Counted from the first letter of the stretch, positions 9,392 through 20,100 are shown. The stretch is DNA of 64,000 bases from Phycisphaeraceae bacterium (GCA_028277745.1 JANQFR010000079.1:1-64000), one strand, 5' to 3'. Notes: a model not told the origin generated them from the letters alone. A program made the numbers and translations.

Positions 9392-9424
9392 AAAAAGGCC
9401 TCCGTTAATTTGGGGGCTTTTTTT
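9392..9424 (+). terminator. Intrinsic terminator after PEP-CTERM gene
   Basis: AAAAAGGCCTCC (9392-9403), an eight-base loop, then GGGGGCTTTTTTT (9412-9424). The arms can pair over twelve positions with two G-U pairs, and the hairpin runs into seven T. The A-rich left arm means it may also work in the other direction. Confidence 0.85.
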
Positions 9425-9548
9425 ACCTCAGTGACGCGTTCTAAGTAAACCGATACGTGCTCGACAGCGGATCCATAGCAGAGGTCTTCCGATGAATGCC
9501 GCTCAATCGAACCGTCTCGACTTTTGTTCCAAGATGAGGCATTAGGTC

Positions 9549-11597
9549 ATGCAAGCCGTGAAGTCCACCGCCCTGTTCTTGACTCTTGTATTTCTGTCGA
9601 TTGGCCACTCCGCCGCGCACGCTCAGGACACCGTCGCGGGCGACCTGATCCTGCTCAATGACAACGGGGCCTGGTCGTGGTTTGGCAATGAACGTTCCGT
9701 CGTGGATAAAGACCGCGGAATCTTGCTGGTCGGCTCAACATCCAGCCGGCAAGGCGCTCACGGGCGAAGCGGCGACGCAGACGTGGCGTCCCTGACGCTC
9801 GACACCGGGCGTCGCACCCGAGTTGCCTTGGCGACGCGTCCGCGCGGCAACGACGGCAACGGCGACGATCACAACAACCCAGCGCTATTAATCTTGGAGG
9901 ACGGTCGCTATCTGGCGGGTTATTCAGAGCACTTCTACGACAACAAGTCACGTTTCCGGGCGACCACCAGCGCAAACGCCGACCCCGGGGACCCAAACAG
10001 CTGGACTCCCGAACTCAACGTGACCAATGGCTCTGGGGTGACCTACGAAAACCTTTATCAGTTGTCCGCTGAGAGAACCGGAGAGTTTGGTCGCATCTAC
10101 AACTTCACCCGTACGGTTGGTGTCGATCCGAACTTCCTGTACTCGGATGACAACGGCGCTTCGTGGGTGTACGGCGGCAAGTTGCTCGAACAACCCGGAG
10201 CGCTGGGGCGCCCCTATGTGAACTACACCTCGAACGGCGTGGATGAGATCCACTACATCAACACCGAGGACCACCCCCGCGAAGGGCCCCGCAACAACAG
10301 CATCTATCACTCGACGATCAAGGGCGGTGAGGTTTTCGACAGCTTTGGCGCCAAGCTGGGAGATCGCGGCACGCCGCTTTCTCCCCAGTCAGGAACGCGG
10401 GTTTTCGCCGGAGACACGAGCAACGTCGCGTGGACCAGCGACATCCATTTAGACGACGGCGGCAACCCTTACATCGCGTTCTCTGTCAGGAGCGGAGCCA
10501 GCAACGCCGCCACCAACCCCGACGCGACCCTTCACTATCACTACGCGCGTTTCGACGGGCAGCAATGGCATGAGAATCGGATCGCATTCGCCGGATCGAA
10601 TCTCTCGGTTCACCTGAATTACACAGGCAATATTTCTTTGGACCCGAATAACCCGAATCGGGTTTACATTTCGACCGACGTGGACCCGGCGACGGGCCAG
10701 CCGATTGCAGACGGAACAGGGCGCCACGAGATTTATCGCGGCACGACGGCCGACGGCGGAACAACCTGGTCTTGGGAAGCGATCACCCAGAACTCGACGG
10801 TTGACAACCTACGCCCGGTCGTGCCGGATTGGGACGAGGACAATACGGCCGTGGTTTGGTTCCGAGGCGCCTACAACAACTACATCGACTACGACTCGGC
10901 GATCGTCGGCGTGGTGGAGCAGAAAGACGTGCAACGAGGCCAGATCCAGTTCATAGACGCCACGCCCGAAAACACCACGCTCGCCGATGGGACCCCGCTT
11001 ACCCTCGGCGCCAGCGGCAACCTGACCACCGGCGCGGCGCAAGGCGCCGCTGACGGCAAGTGGCACCTGCGAACAGGCTTTGCCAACGGCGATGGCGCGG
11101 GGACCGGCACCGTGCTGACCAGCAACGAAAACGCTTCGGAAACCGTCGAGACGTTGAAAACGACGGCGACCAACGACGGTGAAGCAGGCTACTTCGACGT
11201 GTTCGTCTACTACCTGTCGAACACCAACGAGGACTGGCAGATCCGTGCAGGCTTAAGCGAAGACGATCTGCTGTTCTTCCAGAAGCAGGGGGGTGACCTG
11301 GCGGAGTCCGGCGAGTTCGTCGATCCTTTACCGTTCACGTTCAACGGAACCAACCTCGGCGTGTACCAAGGCTATCTCGGCCGGGTCTACCTTGAGAGCG
11401 GGAGTGATTTGTCGATCTTCGTGGACGACGCGGTTGGCAACCAGTCCGGGGCGAGTCGAACGTGGTACGACGGCGTGGGATTGGCCCGGGTGTCCATCGT
11501 GCCCGAGCCTTCCACTCTCAACACCCTGGGGCCCGCTAGCGCGCTGCTTGCCTTATTCAGAAAGCGGCAAATCAAGAGAGCCTTTACTGATGAATAA
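9549..11597 (+). CDS. BNR_4-type beta-propeller enzyme with PEP-CTERM tail (PL24/PL25/GH145-like)
   Basis: 682 residues with signal peptide (ALFLTLVFLSIGHSAAHA, about 8-25). The first roughly 440 residues form a propeller of the BNR_4 type: DDHNNPALLILEDGRYLAGY followed by SEHFYDNKSRFRATT, DPNFLYSDDNGASW, HYHYARFDGQQWHENR and GNISLDPNNPNRVY. This superfamily holds ulvan lyases (PL24, PL25) and the GH145 rhamnosidases, all acting on rhamnose-uronate linkages, so a lyase or hydrolase on such a glycan is likely. I cannot separate these by eye. Residues about 450-650 look like a beta-sandwich, and the protein ends VPEPSTLNTLGPASALLALF plus FRKRQIKR, an exosortase tail. An enzyme held or sorted by the exosortase system is therefore predicted. 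Confidence 0.75.
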   Translation: MQAVKSTALFLTLVFLSIGHSAAHAQDTVAGDLILLNDNGAWSWFGNERSVVDKDRGILLVGSTSSRQGAHGRSGDADVASLTLDTGRRTRVALATRPRGNDGNGDDHNNPALLILEDGRYLAGYSEHFYDNKSRFRATTSANADPGDPNSWTPELNVTNGSGVTYENLYQLSAERTGEFGRIYNFTRTVGVDPNFLYSDDNGASWVYGGKLLEQPGALGRPYVNYTSNGVDEIHYINTEDHPREGPRNNSIYHSTIKGGEVFDSFGAKLGDRGTPLSPQSGTRVFAGDTSNVAWTSDIHLDDGGNPYIAFSVRSGASNAATNPDATLHYHYARFDGQQWHENRIAFAGSNLSVHLNYTGNISLDPNNPNRVYISTDVDPATGQPIADGTGRHEIYRGTTADGGTTWSWEAITQNSTVDNLRPVVPDWDEDNTAVVWFRGAYNNYIDYDSAIVGVVEQKDVQRGQIQFIDATPENTTLADGTPLTLGASGNLTTGAAQGAADGKWHLRTGFANGDGAGTGTVLTSNENASETVETLKTTATNDGEAGYFDVFVYYLSNTNEDWQIRAGLSEDDLLFFQKQGGDLAESGEFVDPLPFTFNGTNLGVYQGYLGRVYLESGSDLSIFVDDAVGNQSGASRTWYDGVGLARVSIVPEPSTLNTLGPASALLALFRKRQIKRAFTDE

Positions 11598-11773
11598 TTC
11601 CCTTGCGATCAAGCACACTCTTGCCCGTACGTGACACGATACATGGGAGATACTGTGCAAAAATCGCCCTGTGGCCTCGTCACACTCTCCGGCAACGATC
11701 CCATGTACGGTCGAACGCTACCGAAACAGCCAGCGGCGCTCTTCTTGATCGCTATTTTTAGAAAGTCTGACTG

Positions 11774-12901
11774 ATGAGCACCACAGAATCGCCCGTCTCT
11801 GCTGCGACCCAGACCGCCTTCGCGCTTCCCGAGCTGCGGCGTTTTCGCCAACGCGTGCTCGAGCGTCGAGTCGAAGACACCAGCTGTGGCTGGGAAGACA
11901 TCCTGATTCCCCAGGGCCTGGCGATCGGCGCCCGGGAACTCGGCGACACGGACATGCAGGCCTGGGTGGAGTCGTGGTTCGAGTATCACGCCGAGATCCC
12001 GGTGGCGGCGGAACGGAACGTGTACGGGCACGGCGGCCATCCTCGTGGGTTTGTTCTCAACGACTACTGCGGCAACTGGGGCGCGCCGCTCGCTCTCGCG
12101 CCGCTGCAGGAGATCGCCCCTCGCGACGCCTACCTGGAGATGATCCACAAAGCTTGCGCGTCGATCTTCAACGACGGCATCAAGCTCAAAGACGCCAAAG
12201 CGGATGGTGTCCTCGCCCATGGTGGGTTTGCGCCCAACACCGTCTGGGTCGACACGCTGTACTACAGCTCGGCGGCGCTGGCCGACGCGTGGCGTGTGAC
12301 CGGTGAGAAACGCTACGCCGACGAGGCCACCCGGCAGTGCCTGCTCCACGCACGCGTGCTCCGTGACGCCCGCACCGGTCTGTTCTATCACGACTACCAC
12401 CCCGACAGCGGCCAGCGCACCCCGGCCTTCTGGGCTCGCGGCAACGGCTGGATCGTCCTCGGTTTGGCCGACACCCTCCGCAACGTTCCACGAGAGACCC
12501 AGGGCTACGAGGAGATCCTCGAGATCTTCCGCACGCTGATCGAAGGCCTGATGCGGTGGCAGCACCCCAGTGGCCTCTGGCGGATCGTCCCCGAAGTGGA
12601 GCACGCCTATCTGGAAACCAGCGGCTCCACCATGATCGCCACCGGCCTGGCCATCGGGGTTTGCGAGGGTTGGCTCGAGATCTCCGTTCGCGACAACGTG
12701 CGCCAGATCCTCCACGAACTCACCACCTGGATTGGGGGAAGCGGCGCACTCATGGGGGCGCAGCGGCCCGCCGGGCGGGGCGGCTGGGAGACACACAAGA
12801 AATCGACCATTGGTGAATGCACCTACGCGACGGGGCTACTCCTGCGTCTTGTGGCCGAAACGTACCGCATGGAGCAGGCCCCATTAAAGGAACTGATATG
12901 A
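11774..12901 (+). CDS. GH105/GH88-family unsaturated glycuronyl hydrolase
   Basis: Hydrolase of the (alpha/alpha)6 barrel group that removes a 4,5-unsaturated uronic acid from the end of lyase-made oligosaccharides, the product opening to 5-keto-4-deoxyuronate. The 375 residues fit GH105 length and no signal peptide is seen. Candidate catalytic acids are Asp97 in VLNDYCGNWGAP and Asp160 in NTVWVDTLYYSSAALA, matching the two Asp of Bacillus YteR. Family blocks GLFYHDYHPDSGQRTPAFW and ARGNGWIVLGLADTL follow. The stop overlaps the next ATG by four bases (ATGA), so the two proteins are translationally coupled. Whether the substrate side is rhamnose, galactose or xylose is not visible. Confidence 0.9.
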   Translation: MSTTESPVSAATQTAFALPELRRFRQRVLERRVEDTSCGWEDILIPQGLAIGARELGDTDMQAWVESWFEYHAEIPVAAERNVYGHGGHPRGFVLNDYCGNWGAPLALAPLQEIAPRDAYLEMIHKACASIFNDGIKLKDAKADGVLAHGGFAPNTVWVDTLYYSSAALADAWRVTGEKRYADEATRQCLLHARVLRDARTGLFYHDYHPDSGQRTPAFWARGNGWIVLGLADTLRNVPRETQGYEEILEIFRTLIEGLMRWQHPSGLWRIVPEVEHAYLETSGSTMIATGLAIGVCEGWLEISVRDNVRQILHELTTWIGGSGALMGAQRPAGRGGWETHKKSTIGECTYATGLLLRLVAETYRMEQAPLKELI

Positions 12902-13713
12902 AAACGCTATACGGCAAACCCTACTTTGAAACCGTTTCGGCGGATCCGGGGCTGAACAAGCTTGCCCACAACACCTGCCGGGTCATTGACTTTGAACTGC
13001 TCGTGCTCAAGGCCGGGCAGAAATGGGTTTACGCTTCCGAGGGCCGAGAGTGCGGCTTCGATGTGCTGACCGGGACCGCCAGCTTCACGGTCGGCGATGA
13101 GCACTTCGAGAATCTCGGCGGGCGCGAGTCCGTATTCGACGGTCCGCCGTCGATGGTTTACGTCGGCCCCAACACCGAAGTCGCGATCGAGGCCATCACC
13201 GACGTCGAGATCGGCATCGGCTCCGCGGTCAGCCATCAGCCCGCCGAACCTTACGCTGTCACACCCGACGACGCGATCACCGGGGGTTGGGGCGAAGGCA
13301 ACACCCAGCGACACTACCGCTACATGATCAACGCCGATCGCCCGAGCGAGAAGCTGTGGTTCACCGAGGTCTTCGTCAGCGACGGACGCTGGGCGACCTA
13401 CCCCCCGCACAAACACGAGGACGTCCCCGACGAGATCTTCCAAGAGGAGATGTACTTCTACAGAACCGAGCCCGAGCACGGCTTCGGTTTTTGCGGGCAG
13501 TTCGAGGGCCAGGTCGGCGAAGACTTCGCCTTCCTGATCCGTAACAATACGATCCACAAGATGCCGCACGGCTACCACACCGTGACCGCGGCGCCGGGTT
13601 ACCGAGTGTTCTACCTGGCGATCTATGCGGGCAACGACAAGCGGCATCAACCGGTGACGCACCCCGACCACGCCAACTTTCAGGATCACGCAATCCCCGA
13701 AAAACCGGTCTGA
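12898..13713 (+). CDS. KduI/IolB-family uronate isomerase
   Basis: 271 residues of the bicupin isomerase family that contains 5-dehydro-4-deoxyglucuronate isomerase (KduI) and 5-deoxyglucuronate isomerase (IolB). The text resembles IolB most: GRESVFDGPPSMVYVGPNTE in the first cupin, then YPPHKHED and QEEMYFYRTEPEHGFGF in the second, and IHKMPHGYHTVTAAPGYRVF. The two His of HKH, the Glu of EEMYF and a later His are the usual metal ligands. Coupling to GH105 by the ATGA overlap argues for the KduI reaction on 5-keto-4-deoxyuronate; there are no other inositol genes nearby. The ATG at 12898 is chosen because upstream codons belong to the GH105 gene in another frame. Confidence 0.82.
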   Translation: MKTLYGKPYFETVSADPGLNKLAHNTCRVIDFELLVLKAGQKWVYASEGRECGFDVLTGTASFTVGDEHFENLGGRESVFDGPPSMVYVGPNTEVAIEAITDVEIGIGSAVSHQPAEPYAVTPDDAITGGWGEGNTQRHYRYMINADRPSEKLWFTEVFVSDGRWATYPPHKHEDVPDEIFQEEMYFYRTEPEHGFGFCGQFEGQVGEDFAFLIRNNTIHKMPHGYHTVTAAPGYRVFYLAIYAGNDKRHQPVTHPDHANFQDHAIPEKPV

Positions 13714-13823
13714 TCCGCCCCGGTTCGATATTGTCAATACACTTTGCTCATCGGCCGGATCCTCGACCCTCATCGTGGCGGAGACCGGCGTCAAGCTCAC
13801 CGATTCTTTGGATACCCAACGCG

Positions 13824-14516
13824 ATGCCTCTATGGAATTCTGACGGCGAACTCTTCTCGCTTGCACGCCAAGAGCTGTTCACCGCGGTTGTGGGCGACTC
13901 TATGGACAAACTCGGGCTGCGTCATCAGTTCCTGCCGCCCAAGCTCCAGCCGCTGCGAGACGACATGGTGACAATCGGTCGCGCGATGCCGGTGCTCGAA
14001 GCCGACGTATTCGACGATGTCCACGCGAACCCAAACAACCCGTTCATGGCCGAGCCGTTTGGGTTGATGTTTGAAGCGCTCGACGACTTGAAGACCAATG
14101 AGGTGTATGTCTGCACCGGGGCGTCGCCCCGTTATGCGTTATGGGGGGAGATGATGAGCACACGCGCACTCAAGCTCGGCGGAGTCGGCGCGGTGGTCGA
14201 CGGTTACGCCCGGGACACTCGCGGCGTGTTACGCCTGAGCTTTCCTACGTTTTCTCACGGTCGATACGCTCAAGACCAAGGGCCGCGGGGAAAGGTCGTG
14301 GACTTCCGCATCCCCATCGAGATCGGTGGGGTCAGTGTCCGCAACGGTGACGTCATTTTCGGCGATATCGATGGGGTCTGCGTGATCCCGCGGGACGCGG
14401 TCGACGAGGTGTTCCACGCCGCTGTCGAAAAAGCCCGCGGCGAAAACCTCGTCCGCAAAGCCTTGGAAGAGGGGATCTCGGCCCGGGAAGCCTGGGACAC
14501 CTTCGGGATTATGTAA
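13824..14516 (+). CDS. RraA-like family protein (probable divalent-metal aldolase)
   Basis: 230 residues from the ATG at 13824 (MPLWNSDGELFSLARQELF). An in-frame ATG at 13731 would add 31 residues unlike the family. Core motifs are ALWGEMMSTRALKLGGVGAV and VDGYARDTRGVL, the Gly-rich and Asp-Gly/Arg-Asp blocks that bind metal and pyruvate-like substrates in the HMG/CHA aldolase and RraA group. These proteins are often misnamed RNase E regulators; in bacterial catabolic clusters they usually act as retro-aldolases or decarboxylases on keto acids. Its place behind GH105 and the isomerase suggests cleavage of a 2-keto-3-deoxy-type acid, but that reaction is inferred from position only. Confidence 0.82.
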   Translation: MPLWNSDGELFSLARQELFTAVVGDSMDKLGLRHQFLPPKLQPLRDDMVTIGRAMPVLEADVFDDVHANPNNPFMAEPFGLMFEALDDLKTNEVYVCTGASPRYALWGEMMSTRALKLGGVGAVVDGYARDTRGVLRLSFPTFSHGRYAQDQGPRGKVVDFRIPIEIGGVSVRNGDVIFGDIDGVCVIPRDAVDEVFHAAVEKARGENLVRKALEEGISAREAWDTFGIM

Positions 14517-14786
14517 TTCGGCTTAAAGAGTTCGGCGGATGCGAGCGAGATAGGGTATGCCTGACACGGAGCGGTGGGCCAGCAGATTGTGATGCAGCGG
14601 TGGCGATCTGTTCCATTATTTAGGCGCATGATGAATGTTGCTAGGGCCGACTTTGAATTGAGCCTACACATACCGGTTAGATGAGGCGCAACAGCGTGTA
14701 GAGACCGTGATTTAAAACATCCGGTAGGGCCGGGTCGTGGCCTGAGGGTCGAGAGCGGGAGTGGATCGGGTCATGACCACAATCGG

Positions 14787-17072
14787 TCAGGGTTTCGGGC
14801 GGAGCACGCGATAGATGCGGCAGGCCTTGCGGTCGAGGTCGAGGTCGAGGGTGACGCCGCGGTCGATGACCGGGTGGGTCGAGCCGTCGTCGAGGTCTTC
14901 GAGCGTGTCGATCGGGCCGACGTGGTCGCCGAACTCGAGGGCGAAGCGGACAGCCTCGATGTAAAGGTTGAGGACGAACAGCAGGTCGTCCCCGTCAGCA
15001 TGGCGATGGAGGACAGCGACGCCAAGGTTGCGGGGCTGCTCGTGGCGTATGACCCCGGGCTGTTCGCCCCAGTCCTCCCAGACCACAGGGGACTCGGGGC
15101 GGATGCGGACGTGGAAGCCGCCGGCGTAGTCGTGGATGGCCCGGCGGACGCGGTTGATGGTGTTGAGGTCGTCGTGCTCGGGCTGGGCGTCGCCGACGGG
15201 GTCGGGCCAGTGGATGAGCCGGCCGCGGCCATGAGTAGTCTCGCCGTTGGCGGGTGGGGCGGGGAACCCGAGCGTTGCGCCGCGTGTCGAGCGTCGGGGC
15301 CACGCGCCGGTGACGATCAGCGTGCCGCCCGCGTCGACGAACGTTTTAAGCAAGGCCGCGGTGGCGTCGGTGATGACCGGCGAACCGGGCAGGAAGAGCA
15401 GGCAGAGGTGGTCGGGGAGATCGGGCCTGGCATCGGCGTCGACCGCGGCGGCCTGGAAACCGGCGTGTTCGATGAGGCGGTGCAGAGCCTCGTAATCGCG
15501 GCTGGCCAGGCCGGCGGGCACGCCGTCGAGCGTCGGCTTTCCGACGTGCAGATCGTCGCCGGAAGGCATCGGGTCGCCGGTGGCGGTGTGGGTATGCGAA
15601 GCGAGGTCGTAGACGACGCCGACGTCGGTCGCCGGCATCAACGTCTCCCAGCCGTCGCCGAACGACTTGATGAGGCCGGCGGTCTCGCGGAGCACGTCCA
15701 GGCTGGGGCGCGGATGGCCGTGGGAACTGACCGGACAGTCGCCGAAGACGCGTCGGTCGTGGAACATGAACCAGCCGATCGCCTTGCAGCCGTGGGCCAA
15801 GGCGCAGCGGGCCATGAAACGCATGTGGTCGTCGCTGACGCGAGACATACCGGCCATGTCCTTGTTCCACCAGCCGGCCATGAACTCGGCCGACCAGGTG
15901 TAGCCGAGGCTGGCGTTCATCAGCTTAAGCACACGGGCCATCGAGCTGTAGCCTGACCAACTCAGGAAAGGGTAGCGGTAGAAGTCGTAGCCGACCAAGC
16001 CTCGGGTGGCTTTCTCGAAGGCAGGAAAGCGGGTTGGCACACCCTCGGGGCGGTGGGGGTTGAGGTTCGTCATGAACGTCACGTCGCTCACGCCGTGGCG
16101 TTCGTGGATGGCCCGGACCTCGGCGATGTAGCGAGCCATCGTCCACTGCTTGAACTCGACCCAGTCCATCCGCCACGCCAGCTCGTCGGGCGGCATCGCC
16201 TCCGGGATGTCGCGCGGCGGCGTGACCTCTTCGATCGACCTGAAGCGATCGGGATATGGCAAGGTGTCGCCGGCGTACTTCTCTTCGAGGAAGCGGTGGT
16301 AGAACCCGCCGGGCGCGACGTTGATCGGGTTGTAGTCGCAGGCGAGGAAGCTGTCCTGCACGATGTAGCTGACCTCGTTGTCGAGGTTGAGCATCGTGAT
16401 CGGCCCGCCGTGCTTGGCCAGCCGCGGCTCGATGATGCGGTCCATCTCGGCCAGCCACTTTTCGCACCACGCCAGGTACTCGGGGTGCAGGTACGACGGC
16501 TGCATGCCTTCGCGTTTGGCGATCCAGTAGCCCCGGGTCGGGCGGTTCTGGTAGTCCCAGACCATGAGGTTGGGGTCGCCCATCACCAGCCACGGAGGAT
16601 AGCCGCCGTGCACCGCCTCATTGCAGCAGAACGGCCCGCAGCGGAAGTTGAGCGTCAGGCCGCGCTCGACGACGAGATCGAGAAAGCCCAGCAGGTTAAG
16701 CCGGGGGTCCGTGCGGCCCTCGAAGTCGAGCACGCCGGCGGGATAACGGGCGTTCGGCTCACCGACCATGTGCTCGTTCCAATGCACATAGGTCGTCACA
16801 CACCGAAGGCTGGCGTCGGCGAAACGGTCGAGGATCGGCGCCCAGTACCGCGGCTCGAGCCGGAAATACTGCACCTCGGCCCCGGTGATGTCGTAGGAGC
16901 TTGGCCGGTTCAGCATAAAGCAAGGCTCACAGGTTGCGTGCATTGGGCGGGGAGAAGCGAGTTCATTGAGCCTGTCGGCCGCGAGCTGCTCGAACACACT
17001 CCGCGCGTCCCAGCAGTATGAACGCTCGGCCTCGGTAATACTCGGCTTCAGCGATCGAGACCGGATTGTCAC
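14787..17072 (-). CDS. GH35-like beta-galactosidase
   Basis: Clan GH-A glycosidase. Visible family blocks (numbering from the first codon at 17072) are VTTYVHWNEHMVGEP, RTDPRLNLLGFLDLVVERGL, LNFRCGPFCCNEAVHGGYPP, GGPITMLNLDNEVSY with the proton-donor Glu233, and WSAEFMAGWWN with the likely nucleophile Glu396. Residues about 500-560 look like the beta-galactosidase trimerisation/GATase-like domain (LCLLFLPGSPVITDATAALL). No signal peptide is evident, so it may work in the cytoplasm. The start is uncertain: family similarity begins near residue 58, and ATGs at 16943 and 16916 are alternatives. It is the last gene of an operon starting at the GntR gene, 110 bp behind the DUF4838 gene. Confidence 0.85.
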   Translation of the reverse strand: MTIRSRSLKPSITEAERSYCWDARSVFEQLAADRLNELASPRPMHATCEPCFMLNRPSSYDITGAEVQYFRLEPRYWAPILDRFADASLRCVTTYVHWNEHMVGEPNARYPAGVLDFEGRTDPRLNLLGFLDLVVERGLTLNFRCGPFCCNEAVHGGYPPWLVMGDPNLMVWDYQNRPTRGYWIAKREGMQPSYLHPEYLAWCEKWLAEMDRIIEPRLAKHGGPITMLNLDNEVSYIVQDSFLACDYNPINVAPGGFYHRFLEEKYAGDTLPYPDRFRSIEEVTPPRDIPEAMPPDELAWRMDWVEFKQWTMARYIAEVRAIHERHGVSDVTFMTNLNPHRPEGVPTRFPAFEKATRGLVGYDFYRYPFLSWSGYSSMARVLKLMNASLGYTWSAEFMAGWWNKDMAGMSRVSDDHMRFMARCALAHGCKAIGWFMFHDRRVFGDCPVSSHGHPRPSLDVLRETAGLIKSFGDGWETLMPATDVGVVYDLASHTHTATGDPMPSGDDLHVGKPTLDGVPAGLASRDYEALHRLIEHAGFQAAAVDADARPDLPDHLCLLFLPGSPVITDATAALLKTFVDAGGTLIVTGAWPRRSTRGATLGFPAPPANGETTHGRGRLIHWPDPVGDAQPEHDDLNTINRVRRAIHDYAGGFHVRIRPESPVVWEDWGEQPGVIRHEQPRNLGVAVLHRHADGDDLLFVLNLYIEAVRFALEFGDHVGPIDTLEDLDDGSTHPVIDRGVTLDLDLDRKACRIYRVLRPKP

Positions 17073-17182
17073 CCCAAAACCACGTTCCGCTTGGATCAGG
17101 ATCCGGTTTTAAGCGCATTGCCATACCCATCAGTCCGAAACGGCTCCGGCATCTTGTTGCTCAAACAAGGTGCTGGCCACGT

Positions 17183-20100
17183 TCAAAACGGCAGGTCCTC
17201 ATCGGTCGGCTCGGAGCGGTCGTCCGGCACGGTACGGCGGGGGCGTGCATCGTCATTCAGCAGCAGTCGCGTCATGCGGTTGGGCGGGAAAGCGCCCCAT
17301 GGGGCGTCGAGTCGGGGTGAGAGCACGTAGCGGTCGTCGCCCCGCTGGTGCTCGACCTGAACGAGCAAATGCTTGGGTAGGGGCTGCTCGTCATCCGCCG
17401 TCAGCAGGATCACCGTACCACGCCAGCCAGTCGCTGTGACGGACCAGGCGTCCCAGTGCGCGGCGGGATTATCGCCGCCGACCGGCAGGACAAGCTCCTC
17501 TGTTTTATCGCCTACCGCTCGCCGCGTAAGTACTGTGACGGTCTCACCCGGCACGGGGGCGTTTTCAACATCGATGTGCATCATTACGCGCTGCCCGTCG
17601 CGCACAAACCGCAGTTGCGTCGGAACATCCGCTGGAAAGCCGAGGTTTTCGAACGGCACGCGGGCGTCGATCCGGCCGCGCACCAGCGGAACCGCCTCCG
17701 CATCTTCAGTGGATGTGACGCGCAGGCTCGGCGGCGCGCCCACGTGTGGCGCCGCGACGCGGGCGGCGACGAAGAAGCCGTTGTTAGTCTGGTACATCGA
17801 CCGCGTCGGGTGGAACACCTCAAACGCCTTGGCCATCCACGCCAACCGCTTGTGGTGGATTGAAAGTGATGTGGGAGCCGATACTGCGTCAGCCTCAAAC
17901 AGCTCAACGCGCGTCATCGAACCCGCCCGTGGGGACTGGGCGTCCCACGCCAGCACCGCCGCGTCACCCGGGCCCAACTCGATCGGCGACCAGCGTAGCC
18001 GATCGGTGACATTGATCGGCGACATCGGCTCTACCTCGGGGCGGTACGGCGTGACCGACAGTTGGCTGTAGGTCACCTCGCCCTGTTTGTTGCCGCGGAA
18101 CAGGTCGACCCACCGCAGCCGCGTCATGCCTTCGGGTATCGTCACCACCTGTTCGGCGGTGGTCATTTCGTCGCCACCCCGGAATCTGCCGTGCATGAAC
18201 ACTTTCTGTTTCTGGGCCGACTCGGTGAAAGCGATGAGCGAATCACCGCCGTCGGTCGCCATGCCGCGGACGCGGACGAGGTATTTTTCGCCGGGTTGCA
18301 CCGGCCTGTCCAACCGAACGCGATGCACGAGATAGCGTTCGTTGCTGCGCACCGGCGTGTCGTCCGACAGGGCTCGGGCGGGGGGGATCAGTTCCTCGGC
18401 CGGCAGCGCGACGCGCTCAAGCGTCGCCTCCCCATCGACGGACACCGCCAGTCGATCGCCTTGCTGCAACGTGCCTTCGTACACGACCTCGCGCCCGCCC
18501 CAGCGCAGCCGCGGTCGCAGTGCTTGACCCTCATGCTGCGTCGCGGTGAAGGCGAAGCGCTTGGGCGCCTCGGTGCTGTTGCGGACCGACCAGTAAGCCA
18601 AACCGCGTACATCGGTGGTCCACCGCAGCGGCATCCCCAACGTCGCACGGGCCGCGTTAATGTGGTCCTGAAGCTCATCGATGACTGCCGGGGGATACGT
18701 CTGGCCGTAGATCAGCAGCGGCGAGGCGTAGCTTTGACTGATGGACTGCGGCCACGCGACGCCTTCCCAACGGTCGATCAGCAGCCGATAAAAGGCGTGC
18801 ATCGGCTCGGCCGCGGGGCCGTAGAACCGCTCACAGTAGTCTGCGAGAAACGCCTCGACATTCATGTCGGGATCCCACAGCAGGCGGAGCCAGACGGCGT
18901 ACATGAAGTGCTGATACGGGTCGGGGTGGCCCCCGCCGTTGATGAACACCCCGCCGACCCGGCCGCGCATCTGTTGCAACCACCGCTGCTGGGTCCGCGG
19001 TGACAGCGTCGGGGCAGAGGTCCAAAACCCTGGCCAGCACCAGTAGTCCCACAGGTAAAGCCGCGACGGATCGTCCCCCAGCTTCGCCGACCACTGCTCC
19101 ACCAGATCCAGATTGTGGGCGAACGCCTCGGGCTCTTTGATCATTGTGGTCGAGAGCATCATGCACAGCATCACATCAACGTTTGGCGGCAAGTCGAATG
19201 TCGGCGGTAGCGTGTGCCACTGGTACGCCAGCGTCGAGACGCGCATGTGCGGCCAGCGTTGGTCCACCTCGGCGGCCAGCCGACGCACGTAATCAAACCA
19301 AAGGTCGGATTGTCGCCCCCAGCGGTGGCGGTCGTAGTCCAGCACCGCCTGCGCTGCGGCGCTGTGGCTGTCGGGATAGTTATCGTCCGGCTCGACCGCG
19401 ATGTAACGGGCCGTCGGCGGACGAAGCATCCCGATGGGTTTGCCGGTCTCGAAGTACGTCGCCAGGTGTTCTAGCTCACGCTCCAGCACACCCGGCTCAG
19501 CGTAGTCCAGGAAACGGAAGTCGCGCGTACCGTCGGCCTTGAGCAGGAAATATTCCGGGTGCGTGCCGCCGTACAACCTGTCCCATCCGTGATGTGTGTG
19601 ATTGGCCAGGAACGCTTCGGACTGCCCGGCCCGATAGCCGATCACCGAACCGCCGGGCGTACCATGCGCCACGCGGTAGCGGAACGCAGGGGCATCGCTG
19701 ATATCCAGATCGTCGGGGAGGGTGAGCGCATCCAGTTCCGGAACCACCGTACCCAACTCGAACATCGCCTGGTCGCGGACGCTGCTGAAGTAGAACCGGT
19801 AGCCGACCACACGTTCGAGGAAAATTTCGACGGCGTGCATCGTGCCGCGGTCGACGGACGCGGCCCAGTTGTTTGTGCCAGCCGGGACGACCTCACCCAG
19901 CAGATATAGATCGCCATCTCGGACGACGATTCGCACGCCTTCTGGCTCGATGAGCGGCTCGACGCCCAGTTGCGCCACGTGCGGGCCGTCGCCCACGAAG
20001 ATGCGCGGTGGCTCGGTCGGGGCGTCCGACAGGCTGACGACCTCAAACCCGGAACCCCCGGCCCGTTGCAGCAGGTCCGCCAGCCGCACGGCCGCATCAC

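Noticed and set aside
11640-11707. Inverted repeat TACATGGGA ... TCCCATGTA between the BNR_4 and GH105 genes
   Set aside because: Nine bases separated by about 50 bases, no T tract and no second copy; could be an operator pair but support is too thin to list.
11609-12796. 395-codon minus-strand frame
   Set aside because: Antisense to GH105, no family motif, no ribosome site.
12898-13713. Reading the isomerase as part of myo-inositol catabolism (IolB)
   Set aside because: Sequence resembles IolB, but there is no other inositol gene, and it is coupled to GH105; a uronate (KduI-type) role is more likely.
13824-14516. Regulator of RNase E activity (RraA)
   Set aside because: The name is inherited from the family; the metal/pyruvate-binding motifs and catabolic neighbours favour an aldolase.
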